A DNA stretch of 29,242 nt from Fragilariopsis cylindrus CCMP1102 (GCA_900095095.1 FMBT01000645.1:1-29242); one strand, 5' to 3'. Numbered from the stretch's first letter, positions 10,174-21,327 are shown. A program made the numbers and translations. The notes: generated by a model not told the origin, from the sequence alone.

Positions 10174-10437
10174 GGTGTAAAAGTTTGATGGTGGGTGTGT
10201 TTAAGTTACTGTATCTTTTATCGTATTGTATTGCGTTGTGATTGTTGACCTTTTGAATATCTCAATATTTAGATCTTGTGAGAGGAAGGATCGGATCTTT
10301 TGAAATCAATTGATCGTCTCACATAAACGCTAGCTTTTGATCGCGCTCCTCTACAGTTTCAGTCGCATCGACGCTAAAAAGCGTGTGTGGGCGGTGCATA
10401 CTACCGCTATATTAATTTGATGCAGTCATTATTTCAG

Positions 10438-10543
10438 CGGTATTGATATTTTAATTTTTCAAGTAAAACGCGGAGAAGATCCAAGATCGAATAATCAAAA
10501 TGTCACCGGTATTGATCTATTTTAAATAATCAAACGCGGAGAA
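10438..10543. promoter_or_regulatory. Imperfect direct repeat in the LPMO-chitinase upstream region
   Basis: Two blocks each begin 'cggtattgat' (10438 and 10507) and end 'aaacgcggagaa' (10466-10477 and 10532-10543), with AT-rich DNA in between. They lie about 265-370 bases upstream of the ATG at 10173. Paired conserved cores with variable middles could be regulatory sites or a chance duplication. Confidence 0.4.
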
Positions 10544-10746
10544 TTCACCGACCTCTCCGAAGCGTCTGTACTGTATTATATTTCTGCGGAGTGGTAAAAT
10601 GAATGAATGAATGAATACACACTCCTACTAGTAGAAACTACTAGTAGAAGGAGTAGAAGGAACCACGACTGAATCGAATAGAAGTGTGAATCGAATGAAT
10701 CAAAAACACGTCAAATTGTCGTTTTAGCGAATCGGAAGTACCTTGA

Positions 10747-10812
10747 AAAGGAAATGCGAACCAAGATCAATCCAGCCTTCGAAAGGAAATGCGAACCAAG
10801 ATCAATCCAGCC
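10747..10812. repeat. 35-base tandem duplication
   Basis: The string beginning 'aaaggaaatgcgaaccaaga' and running to 'tccagcc' occurs at 10747-10777 and again at 10782-10812, with a perfect core of 31 bases and a period of 35. It lies about 600 bases upstream of the LPMO-chitinase start. Confidence 0.95.
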
Positions 10813-11421
10813 ACCACGATCGTATCGGGACAATTAAACGTCGTCCACGCGTCTGATTCTCGCTGGGCCGATTAAAGCAACTAGATTGTTTCAATCGGAC
10901 AAGATTGAACGGGACATCAGCATATATGATGAGGAATGCTTGTAAATAGACTGTGGTATCATGATGGCTATTATTTATTTGATCATGACAAGATATACTT
11001 TAGGGCATTGGCATTTTCGACAGACAACTCAAGAGCGAATCAATTAAATCACATCAGCACCATTAAAGAGATGAATTTTCTTTTAAAGTCATGGGTCAAC
11101 CAAGCTGTATATAGCAACTGCGTACGTATGCATGCATGTATAGTAATAGAGAGACCCAACCAACATACCACACAAAAAGATATTGACGTACGAGCGATGC
11201 TTAAATAGACAAAAACACGTGATACTACAGCAGCTAGCCAGGTGATTATCTACGATAGAATGTAATAGTAGGGTACAGTTCTGTTTGTGTAGGTAGCTGT
11301 TATATTCGTTTAGTTTACTTTACATTACTTTACTCTAGTTAACAGTAAAAATTATAAATTTTGTTTTGTTTTGTTTGTTGCTAGTACACGTAGTAGTATA
11401 AGTGTTAGTATCATTTCTATT

Positions 11422-13209
11422 CTATTTTGTTTCGTTGTACCAACTATACCAACTGTCAAAACTTGGTTCACTTGTTTCAGTTGATAATGCATTGATTAAT
11501 TCTAATGTTTTATCAAAGATATTATCATTATCAATACATGTGCTAAGACGTGTTGCTGTTGATGTTGCTGTATTAGTCGGACTGCTACTTCTCGAATAAG
11601 TGGTAGACGACGCTGATGCCGATGATGATGGTAATGATACCAAGCAAGACGATGGTGGTGGTACTAGTATAGTATTACGAGATGATGATACCGGTACTAC
11701 TACGGGTATGACTACTGAAGAATTAGTAGTAGTGGTAGCAGACTTCTTCTTGTTTTTCTTGGAGGTAAATGTGGTAAATTTCTTTGAATTAAGAAATGCA
11801 TTTGCGGGAGATATTACATCTTCATCATCATCATTATTATCATCAATATCATCATCATTATCATTATCGTTTACGTATACGTTGCTATTGTTGTTAAGAC
11901 GATGCTGTGGTAGAGATAATAGCGGTGATTCTTTTAGTTTTAGATGGTGTTGGTGTTGGTGTTGGTGTTGTTTTTCTTCCTTCCTAGTAATAGTAATAGG
12001 ATGTTGCCTATGATAATGTTGAAGTTGTTGTTGATAAAGTTGCAGTTGTTGTAGCATTACTTCCTGTTCTTGTTCTTGCTGTTGATGATAAGATTGAAAT
12101 GGTGTTGTTTCAGGTTGTTCACCATATATTTTTCGGTTATTGACGTTGACATTATTGGGCTGTTGTTGTTGTAATTGTTGCAATTGTTGTTGCAATTGTT
12201 GTTTTTGTAATTGTAATTGTCGTTGTTGTTTGAAATCGATAGTATTAGCAATGGTAGTTGTTGTTGTTGGAGGAGGAGGTGGCGCGGTACCGTTGTTATT
12301 ATCCTTATCATTGCTGATAGATGATGAATCGTTATAAAAATTAGGTTCTTGATGTGTAAATGGATTATTATGTGATGGATATGGTAATGATGATGGCAAT
12401 GAATCTAATAATGATTGTGATCGTGATTGTGGTTGTGATTGTAATGGTAGTGACGGACCGGATAATTCAGATGCAGATGTAGATGTAGATGCAGATGCAG
12501 ATGCAGATGCAGACGCAGCAGATGCAGCAAATGCTGCTGCAGATAGAACAGTACTATGATTACTACGTACTTTACCTTTAATTTTAGATCGTATTATACC
12601 TCTACATAAATGTCTAGATCCACGTATAAAGTTCGTATGATAATAGGCACCTTTATCTTTTGAGCAACGTGATGAAAATCGTTGAAAGCCATACATATTT
12701 AATTGTCTTTGAAAACTTGTATATTTCGATTGACTAAAAAATTGTGGCATAATATAATTGACAAAATCCGTTGGATTATGTACTTTAAATGCTTTGCCAT
12801 GTGGCATCCATGAAACAATTTGTTTTAATTCTAATGTATTGTCTTTTTCCATTGCTTCTAACATATTATACAATTTCCATGGAAAACTGTAAGGAAGAGA
12901 GATACAGATAGAAGTTGAGGAAGTGAGTGGGAAGAAGAAGAAGAGTTTGGCTTTTGTGGGAAACGAACGCACATATAAGCCACATCGTAAAGGAACTTTG
13001 AAAGGGGGGTGGGCAGAGATATAGAGATCGAGTGATCGAGAATGCAGGCGAGAGAGAGAGAAAAGAAACGATAGAAGAGTTCATGCATATGTGTTAAACT
13101 TTGAAAACTACTGTACTTACGGTGTTGTTACTCCACCTCTAGCAATGGATTGTGGTACTTGTTTGTGTACACATGTTGTTGTATCAAGATTACTACCCAT
13201 AATCATCAT
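11422..13209 (-). CDS. Heat shock factor (HSF)-type transcription factor
   Basis: Two exons give 517 residues in one uninterrupted frame: ATG at 13209, exon 1 to 13121, exon 2 from 12886 to the stop at 11422. The HSF DNA-binding domain occupies about residues 31-135: FPWKLYNMLEAMEKDN, IVSWMPHGKAFKVHNP, then SKYTSFQRQLNMYGFQRF, which is the recognition helix and wing. It should bind heat-shock-element-like sites in the nucleus; stramenopile genomes carry many such genes. The rest is low complexity: an Ala/Ser run, a Gln-rich tract (QQRQLQLQKQQLQQQ-type), Asn-rich and His/Gln stretches, an Asp-rich patch, and a Ser/Thr-rich tail ending with an acidic/aromatic segment (SFDSWYSWYNE) that could be an activation motif. 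No clear heptad trimerisation domain is seen apart from the Gln-rich stretch. An upstream Ser/Thr-rich frame (13528-13238) would need a frameshift to join, so the in-frame ATG at 13209 is chosen. Confidence 0.93.
12887..13120 (-). other. Intron of HSF-type gene
   Basis: The donor GTAAGT starts at 13120 after ACAACACC. The acceptor CTTACAG ends at 12887. The join codes GVTT-PFPWKLYNML, placing the intron just before the DNA-binding domain and keeping the frame. The intron is 234 bases and contains a CT-rich tract. Confidence 0.92.
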
Positions 13210-14460
13210 TTTACTATTATTATTATTATTATCGTCATCATTTTGTGTTTTTGTCGCTGTTGCTGTTGCTGTTGGCGATGACGACAATGTCGATGATAAT
13301 GGTGAGGATGGTGATGGTGATGGCCGATGGCGATGATGATGTATTTGAAGCCAATAGCATCGGGTCAATTGGTGGTGTGACAGAAGCAGCAGCAGCAGCA
13401 GCAGCAGAGGATGTCACGGAACACGTCACGGAAGTTGAAATCGGAGGAGTAAATTTATTAGAAAATCCATGTTTCACATTCAAAAGAAGAAGATGTACTG
13501 GAAGAGATGAGGTTGATGTTGACATCATTATTGCTTGTTACGGTGTATATCCAGCGTATCAGTTTGTTCTAGTTTTCAAAAAAAGATTGTCGAATCAAAT
13601 TCAAATATTGACTTCTTAATTGGATTCAATTTTTTATTGTTGGTGTGCTTTGTTTGTTGAATGTTTGTTGTGAGGCAGCAGTAGGTAGACACTGTGTTAT
13701 TTGCTGTATCGGCAGTTTTGTTTTGTTTTGATGTGTTTTGTGATATGAGTGGATTCCGATTTTGATGCTTCTTGTTGCTTCTTTTGAGTCGATGAGAGTT
13801 TATGTGAATCTTTCTTATGTTTCTTCTTTTTGATGCCGTGATTTTTTGTGTTTGCGTGGAAGCACAGAATACCGAACTGTATATGAATGAGATGGCATGC
13901 CGCGTCATCATACTGTAATAATAAAAAGAGAAGGGGTTCTCAAATTTTTTTGGTTCAACCACACGTGTTCGAATAAGCCCCTTTATCAAAATTCTTCAAC
14001 TTGTTAATTATTATATTTTAAACACGGAGAGCGATGGATGGCTGTGCTTCAATTTCAAAGAATTTAGTAGGATGCTTGAGGGCGAAGTGAATTAATTAAT
14101 CGTACAGTGTACTCGCGTTAACAAAACAGGTAGTGTTGCAAATATAAAAACTAAATCATGCCCAAATTTTACTAGTAATTGTTAGTCTACTATATAATAA
14201 CAACTTTGCATCAAGTATATACACCTAAAAAGTCATATTTTTGGAAACTTAAAGTATGAAGTTTACAATTGATCTATTGGATGGAGAAATGTTATATTCC
14301 TTAGTCTCCTAAGCCTACTGGTATCTTATAATGTAGACTCACACACAGAACACATCAAATAACCCCTAAAAATGGCCCATTTGCAGTGTTTTGTGGACAT
14401 ATAGTGCCTCAAAAAGGTGAATCATCACAAAATATGTGGATGAGGTGCACCATATATACC
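13210..14460. other. HSF 5' flank and intergenic DNA
   Basis: The segment 13210-13620 has simple-sequence coding-like frames (Ala, Ser/Pro and Asn/Asp runs) on the minus strand, possibly transcribed leader or an alternative N-terminus of the HSF gene. Downstream to 14460 I see no gene. The longest frame (13989-13576, minus) begins with TTG and is unusual only in composition, being Lys/Asn/Thr-rich. Confidence 0.5.
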
Positions 14461-15290
14461 AAAGGGACTTACTCTTGGTGCTTTGTGTTGATGATCCGGC
14501 TTAGGTGTGCGCAAAATTGGAAAAACCTGTTTTGGGGCCTAAATGGCCTATTTTTTGGTTAATGCGGCCCTACAACTTCATACCCTCCATAGAAACCTAA
14601 TTATTATGTGGATCTTGTAGGTATAAAATAATTGATGCTAGTAACCCTGCCCATCTTGTGTTGTCCTCTGCAACCCTTTCAAATAAGATATTTTGTGTTC
14701 ATTTCTGATCAAAAATCTTGTTATTTTTGTGCGTGCAACAACAACAGCGAATAGAATTTCATTCCGCAACCACAGGAACAGAAAAGTTGTAGGAGGCAAG
14801 CACCAATTTCTAGTGCACTATGTGGATGTTAGTGCACCTGACCTGGAAGGTGTTGCCTCTGCAACCCTTTCAAATGAGATATTTTGTGTTCATTCCTGAT
14901 CAAAAATCATCTTGTTGTTTTTGTGTCTTCCCACAACAGTGAAATGAATTTCATTCAGAAGGCAAACATAATATTCTATTACTCTATGTGGATGTTAGCG
15001 CACCCAACTCATCTGGTGCTGTGCTCTGCATCCCTTTCATATGAAACATTTTGTGTTCATTCCTGATCAAAAATCATGATCAAAAATCATCTTGTTGTTC
15101 TTGTGTCTTCCACAACAGTGAAATGAATTTCATTCTGCAACCACAAGAAATATGTTGTAGAAGGCAAACATAATATTCTATTTCTCTATGTGGATGTTAG
15201 CGCACCCAACTCATTGGTGCTGTGCTCTGCATCCCCTTCATATAGACATTTTGTGTACATTCCTGATCAAAATCTTGCACAACAGTGAAA
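14461..15290 (-). repeat. Dispersed repeat, right copy, with internal tandem units
   Basis: This is the inverted counterpart of 1128-1668. It contains about four diverged tandem units of roughly 170-190 bases. Landmarks are 'gaatttcatt' at about 14755, 14945 and 15126 with a degenerate copy near 15289, and a unit carrying 'tcctgatcaaaaatc', 'atgtggatgttag' and 'ctctgcaaccc'. Short open frames translating to similar peptides (VDVSAP, MWMLAHPTH) reflect the repeat and not genes. No transposase or clear terminal structure is present. Confidence 0.8.
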
Positions 15291-17815
15291 TGAATTTTAA
15301 AACATACCTATATCTGTCGGTTGGTTTCTACTGCATTGAAACACCAACCAATCATCTCAATACTACTGTTCAATTACTGAATACACCTTGTATTCAATGT
15401 CATTTCTATATCTTAAAATAAGAAATAAAACACACCATCCCACACTACACAGTAAGATTTATACCCCAAAACACACTCTTCGTTATCATTATTTACACAT
15501 ACCACCAATTAGAACACAGAATTGATTCACTTTCCTTACTAGGAAATATTACTTGTGAATGGAAAGCATCATCATCCCAACCCACCAGTATTCTGGATGT
15601 GAATGCAGTTTTCCCCTGTTTCCATCAAAAAATCTCATAAAAAGCAATCAAGGACCCGTCATTAAAATAGTCACTGTTGGTTGGAAAATGCTCCACATCA
15701 ATTTTGACAGGAACGTTGACACAAATACTCATAAGATAAACTAACCCATCTAAATCCCCCATTAATAGGGCCTCTGGTTCACATGGTACACTTCATGCAA
15801 GATAATTCCTAGTGGATTTTAGCTAATCTAGGGTAAAAATTGGCTTTTGGCCCTTGAAGAAGTAAGTAAACCCCTGTTCACCAATGTCGTCTGGCAGACA
15901 TATATTTTTTTCCAGAAAAAATCCTCCAGCAAAAATAATAGCCAAGAAATTAACTAGTAACATGGTGTGTTTTAGAATAATTAAGACTCTCTATTTCTTA
16001 TTCCATATATAGATGTTTTTAGGTAAAAGTCATACAGAGTATAATAGCCATTTAGCTTCCTTTGTAACTTTCAAATTTGTTACTATGCCTTCCTGTTATG
16101 TTTAAATCATAGCCTAAATAATATACAAGTGCATTCTCTTGCAAGTAGTTTGTATGGATATTATTTGCTTTGATGTTTGCTCATTCCTAGATGGAGCGCA
16201 GTTGCTCGTTCATTATGTGGTGATGAGATGCAAGGTGAAGATTGATGTTCTATTGGTGTGTGTGTGTGTGTGTGTGTGTGTTTGTTTGTGTGCTTTCTTC
16301 CTTGTGTTGAGAGGGGATTTGAGGTTCAAATGAATCCAAAGATAAGCACTAAAATGCTACACTTCTCCACAGCACCTTACTTACTAGCGCTTGCTAGTTG
16401 GTTGACAATGATGGTAATAGAATCTCATAATTCCCAATTCATGTTGTATGGAAGGCTTTTCTATTCACTTACACATTAGTATTTTAACTTCACCACACTG
16501 TTTACAACAATTACCAAAATTTAAGAATGGGACTGGGTGTATCACTGCGACTGGGATGATAAAAATATGGCCCTCACTAACCCCTACCTAAAAATAAGTC
16601 TTAGTCTACTATGCAGTTCTGTCTAGTTTTCTTCTAATTTATCCAATGAGATTTACCAGCAGCAGAACGATCAAGAGTTATTACAGAGAGGGAAGGGGTG
16701 TAGGGCGTGCATTATTGCCATGTCCTGTACGTACTGCACTGGTTATGTTTGTTATATTGTTAGCCCTTATTTTATCTTTTTGATCCCCCCCCCCCACTCA
16801 CACTTACACTTACACTCACTTACACTCACACACACACACACACTCACACTCACACACACACTCATTTCTTACTTAATCTATCTCTATCTCCTCTCTCTCT
16901 TGCTTCACACACACATATACACCTATCTGGTGGATTTGTTGTGTGTTAGTAGTATGGTATACAATGTAAATCTCCCCCCAAAAAAAAACGAAGTTAAGAA
17001 CCACAATACATTTAAGTTGTTTGTGGTAAAAGAAATAGAACTCAAAGGTGTGATATATTTATAGTCTGATACATTGAGCAATTCCATGCATAGTTGCTAT
17101 TGATGAGTGTTGTGTCACTATTTCATCTAAAAGGGATATATTTAGTTGTATGCTGGCATCAAGAAGTATGCTGGCATCAAGAAGTGATGATTTTTAGAAG
17201 GCTGCTGCTGCTGCTGCTGCACCACACTTTATTTATTGTTTGTGGAGGCAGTGTATTGCAAGAAGATCCTCATTCAAAAGAAGAACTAGCTACACACTAT
17301 GAGACTTCATCATAGCTATCTAGACTGACGATATACTGCAACACCGCCATCCTGAACTGTTGCATTTATCTTTTGATGATGTCACTTTAAACCGTGCGTA
17401 GCTAGTACTGTACTATCCTGTTTTTGTGGTGAGTGTAATAGAAGTCAGATATGCGACTTCTCTTGTTTGTATGGTGTTGTTCGTGCGCAAATAATGATAG
17501 AGCGTTATCTGGGCAGATATAACTGGGAATGAGTAGGAGCGAACTCTAATGAAAAGGTAGATCTCAAATCCTACTTGTCCGCGTACTATCATATACTGTA
17601 TATTGATGCGTCATATTATTATCTGACAGTTTTATTTGAAATCTGCTTCGCTTTACACAAAAGAAATATGATTTTACGACTGGTACTACTAGTGCAGAAC
17701 ACCAACTTCGATCATCGTATTCAACAATACGACATTAATCCAAAGACAAGCAAAATACAATTTAGAGTGATCGCATCGTGGATCTTACTTACAATACAAG
17801 AATATAGAGATTATT
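15291..17815. other. Gene-poor, microsatellite-rich region
   Basis: No supported coding sequence in 2.5 kb. It contains (GT)13 at 16256-16281, a C run near 16787-16795, CA/CTCACA-rich simple repeats at about 16797-16863 and CA-rich DNA at 16906-16921. It also holds an 18-base tandem duplication of 'tatgctggcatcaagaag' (about 17149-17186) and a CTG/GCT triplet run near 17203-17220. A 17575-17844 frame overlaps the start of the next gene and has no motif. Confidence 0.65.
16256..16281. repeat. (GT)13 microsatellite
   Basis: Perfect dinucleotide run in gene-poor DNA; it makes a spurious Val/Cys open frame. Confidence 0.97.
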
Positions 17816-18381
17816 ATGCCGTCGTTGCCATCACATGGTCGTAAAGCTTCTGCTGGTGGCAATCACAATGCTTCAACTTCTGAAATAACGTTTGAGGAAA
17901 CAAGAAGACATTGATTGCAATAAATCAGTCATTATTTGAAGAATTAAATCAATCACTATTGAACAAAATCAATCACTATTGAACTCAATTGTTGATTTAA
18001 ATTTGAAGCATATGATTTTCTATGTTCGGATGATATGTCGTGCATAGAACCGGAAACGAATCGGAATGTTGTTAGTGGGAAAGAATTTCATAATATTATT
18101 TTGATGTATTTGGTTCAATCAAAAAAGATGGCGAGGAAGGTGAAACTGGAATGATGGCGAAAACAGCAGCAGCAGCAACAACAACAAAGGTAACAATGGT
18201 AATGCCCCATGTACAAATTATGTGTGAAGGAAATGCGGCAGTGATATCGTACGTCAAATTAACACAACATACATCATCAGGAAAGCCACCAATAACCATT
18301 CAAGAAAGTGAAACACGTGTTTGGGAAAAACGAGACAGTAAATGGGTCAATATCCATTTTCATAAATCAGACAAATCCTAG
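17816..18381 (+). CDS. CaMKII-association-domain-like protein (frame-disrupted, stand-alone)
   Basis: It begins at ATG 17816 (MPSLPSHGRKASAGG) and ends at the stop 18379-18381. Successive frames resemble the association (hub) domain of Ca2+/calmodulin-dependent kinase II, a SnoaL-like fold that oligomerises. The matching stretches are 'AINQSLFEELNQSLL', 'YDFLCSDDMSCIEPETNRNVV', 'GKEFHNII', then an open frame to the end with 'MCEGNAAVISYVKLTQH' and 'ESETRVWEKRDSKWVNIHFH', the family's C-terminal signature. No kinase domain precedes it, so this is a single-domain form, as known in algae and bacteria. Lost bases are needed around 17905-17915, near 17980-18010 and at the T run near 18095 (FHNII-FDVFG). 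The 17940-17980 part carries a direct duplication of 'aatcaatcactattgaa'. Role unknown; a ligand-binding or oligomerising function is inferred. Confidence 0.78.
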
Positions 18382-18785
18382 ATCCTACTAGCGTGTGAGG
18401 ATGAAAAAAGAAGAAAATTCAATAGTGTAAAAAAAAGTCTAAGAATTAAGTCTATTAATTCTATCGATCTCTCCCCCTCTACCCGACGTAAAAAAACAAA
18501 TATAGCTAGTACGTTTCGTTTACATTCGCTTTCCCACACAAATATAATTGTACGTTTCGTTTACAATCTCTCCCCCCCCCCCCCCCCCTACAATTTGTCA
18601 TATGTGTTATTAGATTTACAACAATCTAAATATAGTCGTAATAACAGCACACACATACTACGCAATGAAAGTACAAATAAGAATCAGAACTTGACAGAAA
18701 AAATAATGGAAGATGCATTATCAGCATCAACTTCGTCATCAACATAGTCTTCGTCGACTTCCTCGTCTTTGTATCCTTGATTGAT
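18382..18785. other. Intergenic region between convergent genes
   Basis: No gene seen. Two copies of 'gtacgtttcgtttaca' (near 18510 and 18551) lie 41 bases apart, the second followed by a run of 17 C (18572-18588). Both neighbouring transcripts end here, so it is 3' flank for each. Confidence 0.6.
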
Positions 18786-20542
18786 TTACTTCTGTTGACG
18801 AAGACGACGTCGATTGCCATTATTACCACTCCTATCAATATAACTAACCAACGTTGTTGGTGATAGAGTCCGAGGGGGAAAGGTCGGTTGGGGTAGTTTT
18901 AGTTCACTCGGTACGTTACTACTAGTAGGAGAAAGAGTACTCGATACACTCGGTGCTGCGGTTGGCGATAGAGTAGGTACAGCACTAGGAGATACAGTAT
19001 TCGATACACTCGGTGCTGCGGTTGGCAATAGAGTAGTAGGTGCTCTACTTGGTGCTGTGGTTGGCAATAGAGTAGTAGGAGCTTCACTCGGATGTTGTGA
19101 CGGAGAACTTGATACACTACCACTCGGTGCTGCAGTTGGCGATATAGTAGGTACTACACTCGGATGGGATATGAACTTGATACACTTGGTGCTGTACTTG
19201 GAGATGCGGTAGTACGTACTACTACACTGGGCGACGATGAAGTACGACGCAAAGTAGTAGTTGTGTTGTTGCTGTTGTTGTTGCTGTACTTGGTACAAAA
19301 GTATTGGCATACTAATTGGTGCTTGACTCGGCACTTCATCATCACTTGACATCGCTTCCTCTCTGACGACACTTGTAGGCGATACGTAGTGGTTGGTATT
19401 GACGTAGTAGGCTGTGATGGCATACTCATTGTATCGTCTTCGAGAAAGGATTTCATCATAATCATATCTGATGATGTTTCAAATTCAGATATTGTTTCTA
19501 ATTGTTTCTTTTGAACCATATGATTCATTTGCATCACATGATTCACACCCTCCACCTCAACTTTTTCGTTGTCTGTACCATCTTCGAGAAAGGATGATGT
19601 TTCAAATTCAGATATTGTTTCTAATTGTTTCTTTTGAATCATATGATTCATTTGAGTCACATGATTCACACCCTTCACACCAGCTTCTTCTTCGTTGTCT
19701 TGATCAAGAAGGGGTTTCATCATAATCATATTTGATGATGTTTCAAATTCAGAGATTGTTTCTAGTTGTTTCTTTTGGACCATATGATTCATTTGAATCA
19801 CATGATTCACACCCTCCAAACCAACTTCTTCTTCGTTGCCTATATCATCTTTGAGAAAGGATTTCATCATAATCATATCGGAGGATGTTTCAAAATCAGA
19901 TATTGTTTCTAATTGTTTCTTTTGATTCATATGATTCATTTGAATCACATGATTCAAACCCTTCACACCAACTTCTTCGTCGTCTTGATCATGTTGTTCA
20001 TTATGATCATTGTTATTGTTATTGTTGTTGTCTATTTCATTGTCTTCTGTCATTATCTTAATCTCTAATTCTTCTACGGAAGAAGAATATGAATCTTCTG
20101 GATATTCATTATTATTATTAGTATGATAATAACTTTTAGTTTGTTCCTTTGATGATTTGCGTCGTAATCGACGTCGACGTCGTCGACTACTACTACTACT
20201 ACTACTCTTTTTGGATTCTACAGTAACTTCCATAGCTGTTGCTGCTGCTGCTGCTTTTTGTGCTTCTGTCGTCGTCATACCTATTGACATCACATTATCG
20301 CTATCATGTTGTTGATGTACATCTACATGTTCAAGTGATGACTTGCGTCGACTTAATAATACTGTATCGTGCATTGATGACGACGATGATGATGATGATG
20401 ATGATGATTCCGTTGTCACAGCTTCCACACCGAGTAAGATGATCATACCTGAGCTTGATATCACAACTAACACGACTACTAGTAGTAGAATACCTCCGTT
20501 AATGAAAACCCGTAGGTCTATAGATCTCTTCATCTCGCTCAT
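18786..20542 (-). CDS. Secreted or membrane repeat protein with PTAAPS-type tail (frame-disrupted)
   Basis: ATG at 20542 opens a 462-residue frame. Residues about 14-41 are a strongly hydrophobic signal-anchor (GGILLLVVVLVVISSSGMIILL), followed by a poly-Ser run, a basic RRRRRRLRR patch and Asn/Asp-rich stretches. Four in-phase repeats carry 'QMNHMVQKKQLETISEFETSS' variants. The frame then drifts. Neighbouring frames supply PSQAPISMP, SPSVVVRTTASPSTAPSVSS and a 188-residue frame whose body is PTLSPTAAPSVSSTLSPT-type repeats ending RRRLRQQK (stop at 18786). Such PTxAPS tails are typical of diatom extracellular proteins, so I read one gene with about three one-base frame changes. Function unknown; wall or surface association is inferred. 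Confidence 0.65.
19430..19990 (-). repeat. Four in-phase coding repeats of 41-49 codons
   Basis: The plus-strand core 'catatgattcatttg' sits at 19517, 19640, 19781 and 19928. The spacings are 123, 141 and 147 bases, all multiples of three. Each unit encodes a VNHVIQMNHM-QKKQLETISEFETSS segment followed by a variable Met/Asp/Glu spacer, so length change has preserved the frame. Confidence 0.93.
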
Positions 20543-21327
20543 TTGATTTAGCCTAGTAAGTTAGCTAGCTAAATCCCAAAATTACTACAATCGATTTTGA
20601 TTCGATTCGATTCGATTTGATTTGATCTTCGATTCGTCCCTCGTGTGAGTGAGTGTTAATGAGAAACTATTGCAATTCTTTCCCTTTTGTGGAACTTATA
20701 GCTATGTATAATTCTCGACGATGCAATACAATATATGAAATGTTACTTTCTCTATCGCCTTTTGTATATCCCTGAGTAGTTTGCACCTCGATCTACTGTG
20801 TCTCAGTGCTCTCGAACTCTATCTTGTGTACTAAGTATGGTAATTAAGCTAGATGTGACATTCCAATTCGCGTTTTTCGTATCGAAACACACACACGGGC
20901 CAGCCACATACAAATCCAATGTTTGGCGCGCTTTTTTATTCTCGAAGTCTAGTCCCGAACGGATTTCCAATCATTATATTCTTGTCGATATCAGAAACGG
21001 TATTTACGATTACACGTGTAAGTAAGATAAGACTAACGCACTCTCCCTACTGTAGTCGAGGCAGTCAAACGGCGAACCCGTTAGGATACGAAATTGTACC
21101 ACACATTCATAATATATTCAATACGTGTGCTTATTCCAGAATTCACAAATACCGGAATTTCTTAAAACGCGTGCGTTTCTTGGTTCGCAACGCCACATCC
21201 TCACCTCCACTCTACAATTAATTGTATATGGTATCTCGACAACAACAAAACTCAACATAAATAGCTAATTGTTTCATCTAAACATACACCTTTTACTCGA
21301 AAAATAGGAAAAGTAATAGACATAACA
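20543..21327. promoter_or_regulatory. Shared upstream region of divergent repeat protein and PGAM genes
   Basis: Both flanking genes are transcribed away from this 785-base stretch. Near the minus-strand gene is a run of 'gattcgattcgatt'-type repeats (about 20590-20635). Open frames here (20798-21025 and 20919-21221) overlap each other and carry no recognisable motif. No definite core promoter element is visible. Confidence 0.5.

Larger units (their letters stand above)
10174..11421. other. Intergenic region upstream of the LPMO-chitinase
   Basis: No supported gene. It holds the LPMO-chitinase promoter and the 3' flank of the HSF gene. Visible items are an imperfect duplicated block (10438-10543), a 'gaat' run near 10603-10616, a short palindrome of 'ctactagtag' units near 10622-10650, and a 35-base tandem duplication (10747-10812). 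A frame at 10936-11208 lacks an ATG start and any motif. Confidence 0.6.

Noticed and set aside
10936-11208. 90-residue plus-strand frame
   Set aside because: No ATG at its start, no recognisable domain, and repetitive palindromic sequence inside.
13238-13528. Ser/Ala-rich frame as N-terminal part of the HSF protein
   Set aside because: It has an ATG but is out of frame with exon 1. An in-frame ATG at 13209 gives a complete HSF protein without correction.
13576-13989. 137-residue minus-strand frame upstream of the HSF gene
   Set aside because: Begins with a non-ATG codon and is Lys/Asn/Thr-rich with no motif; more likely 5' flank or leader.
14693-15421. Short frames with similar peptides (VDVSAP, MWMLAHPTH) suggesting a small gene family
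   Set aside because: The similarity comes from tandem DNA repeats in the dispersed element; the frames vary and lack signals.
16139-17064. Frames with Val/Cys or Thr/His/Leu runs
   Set aside because: Products of GT and CA microsatellites.
20919-21221. 100-residue frame in the divergent promoter region
   Set aside because: Overlaps another frame, has no motif, and sits where two promoters should be.
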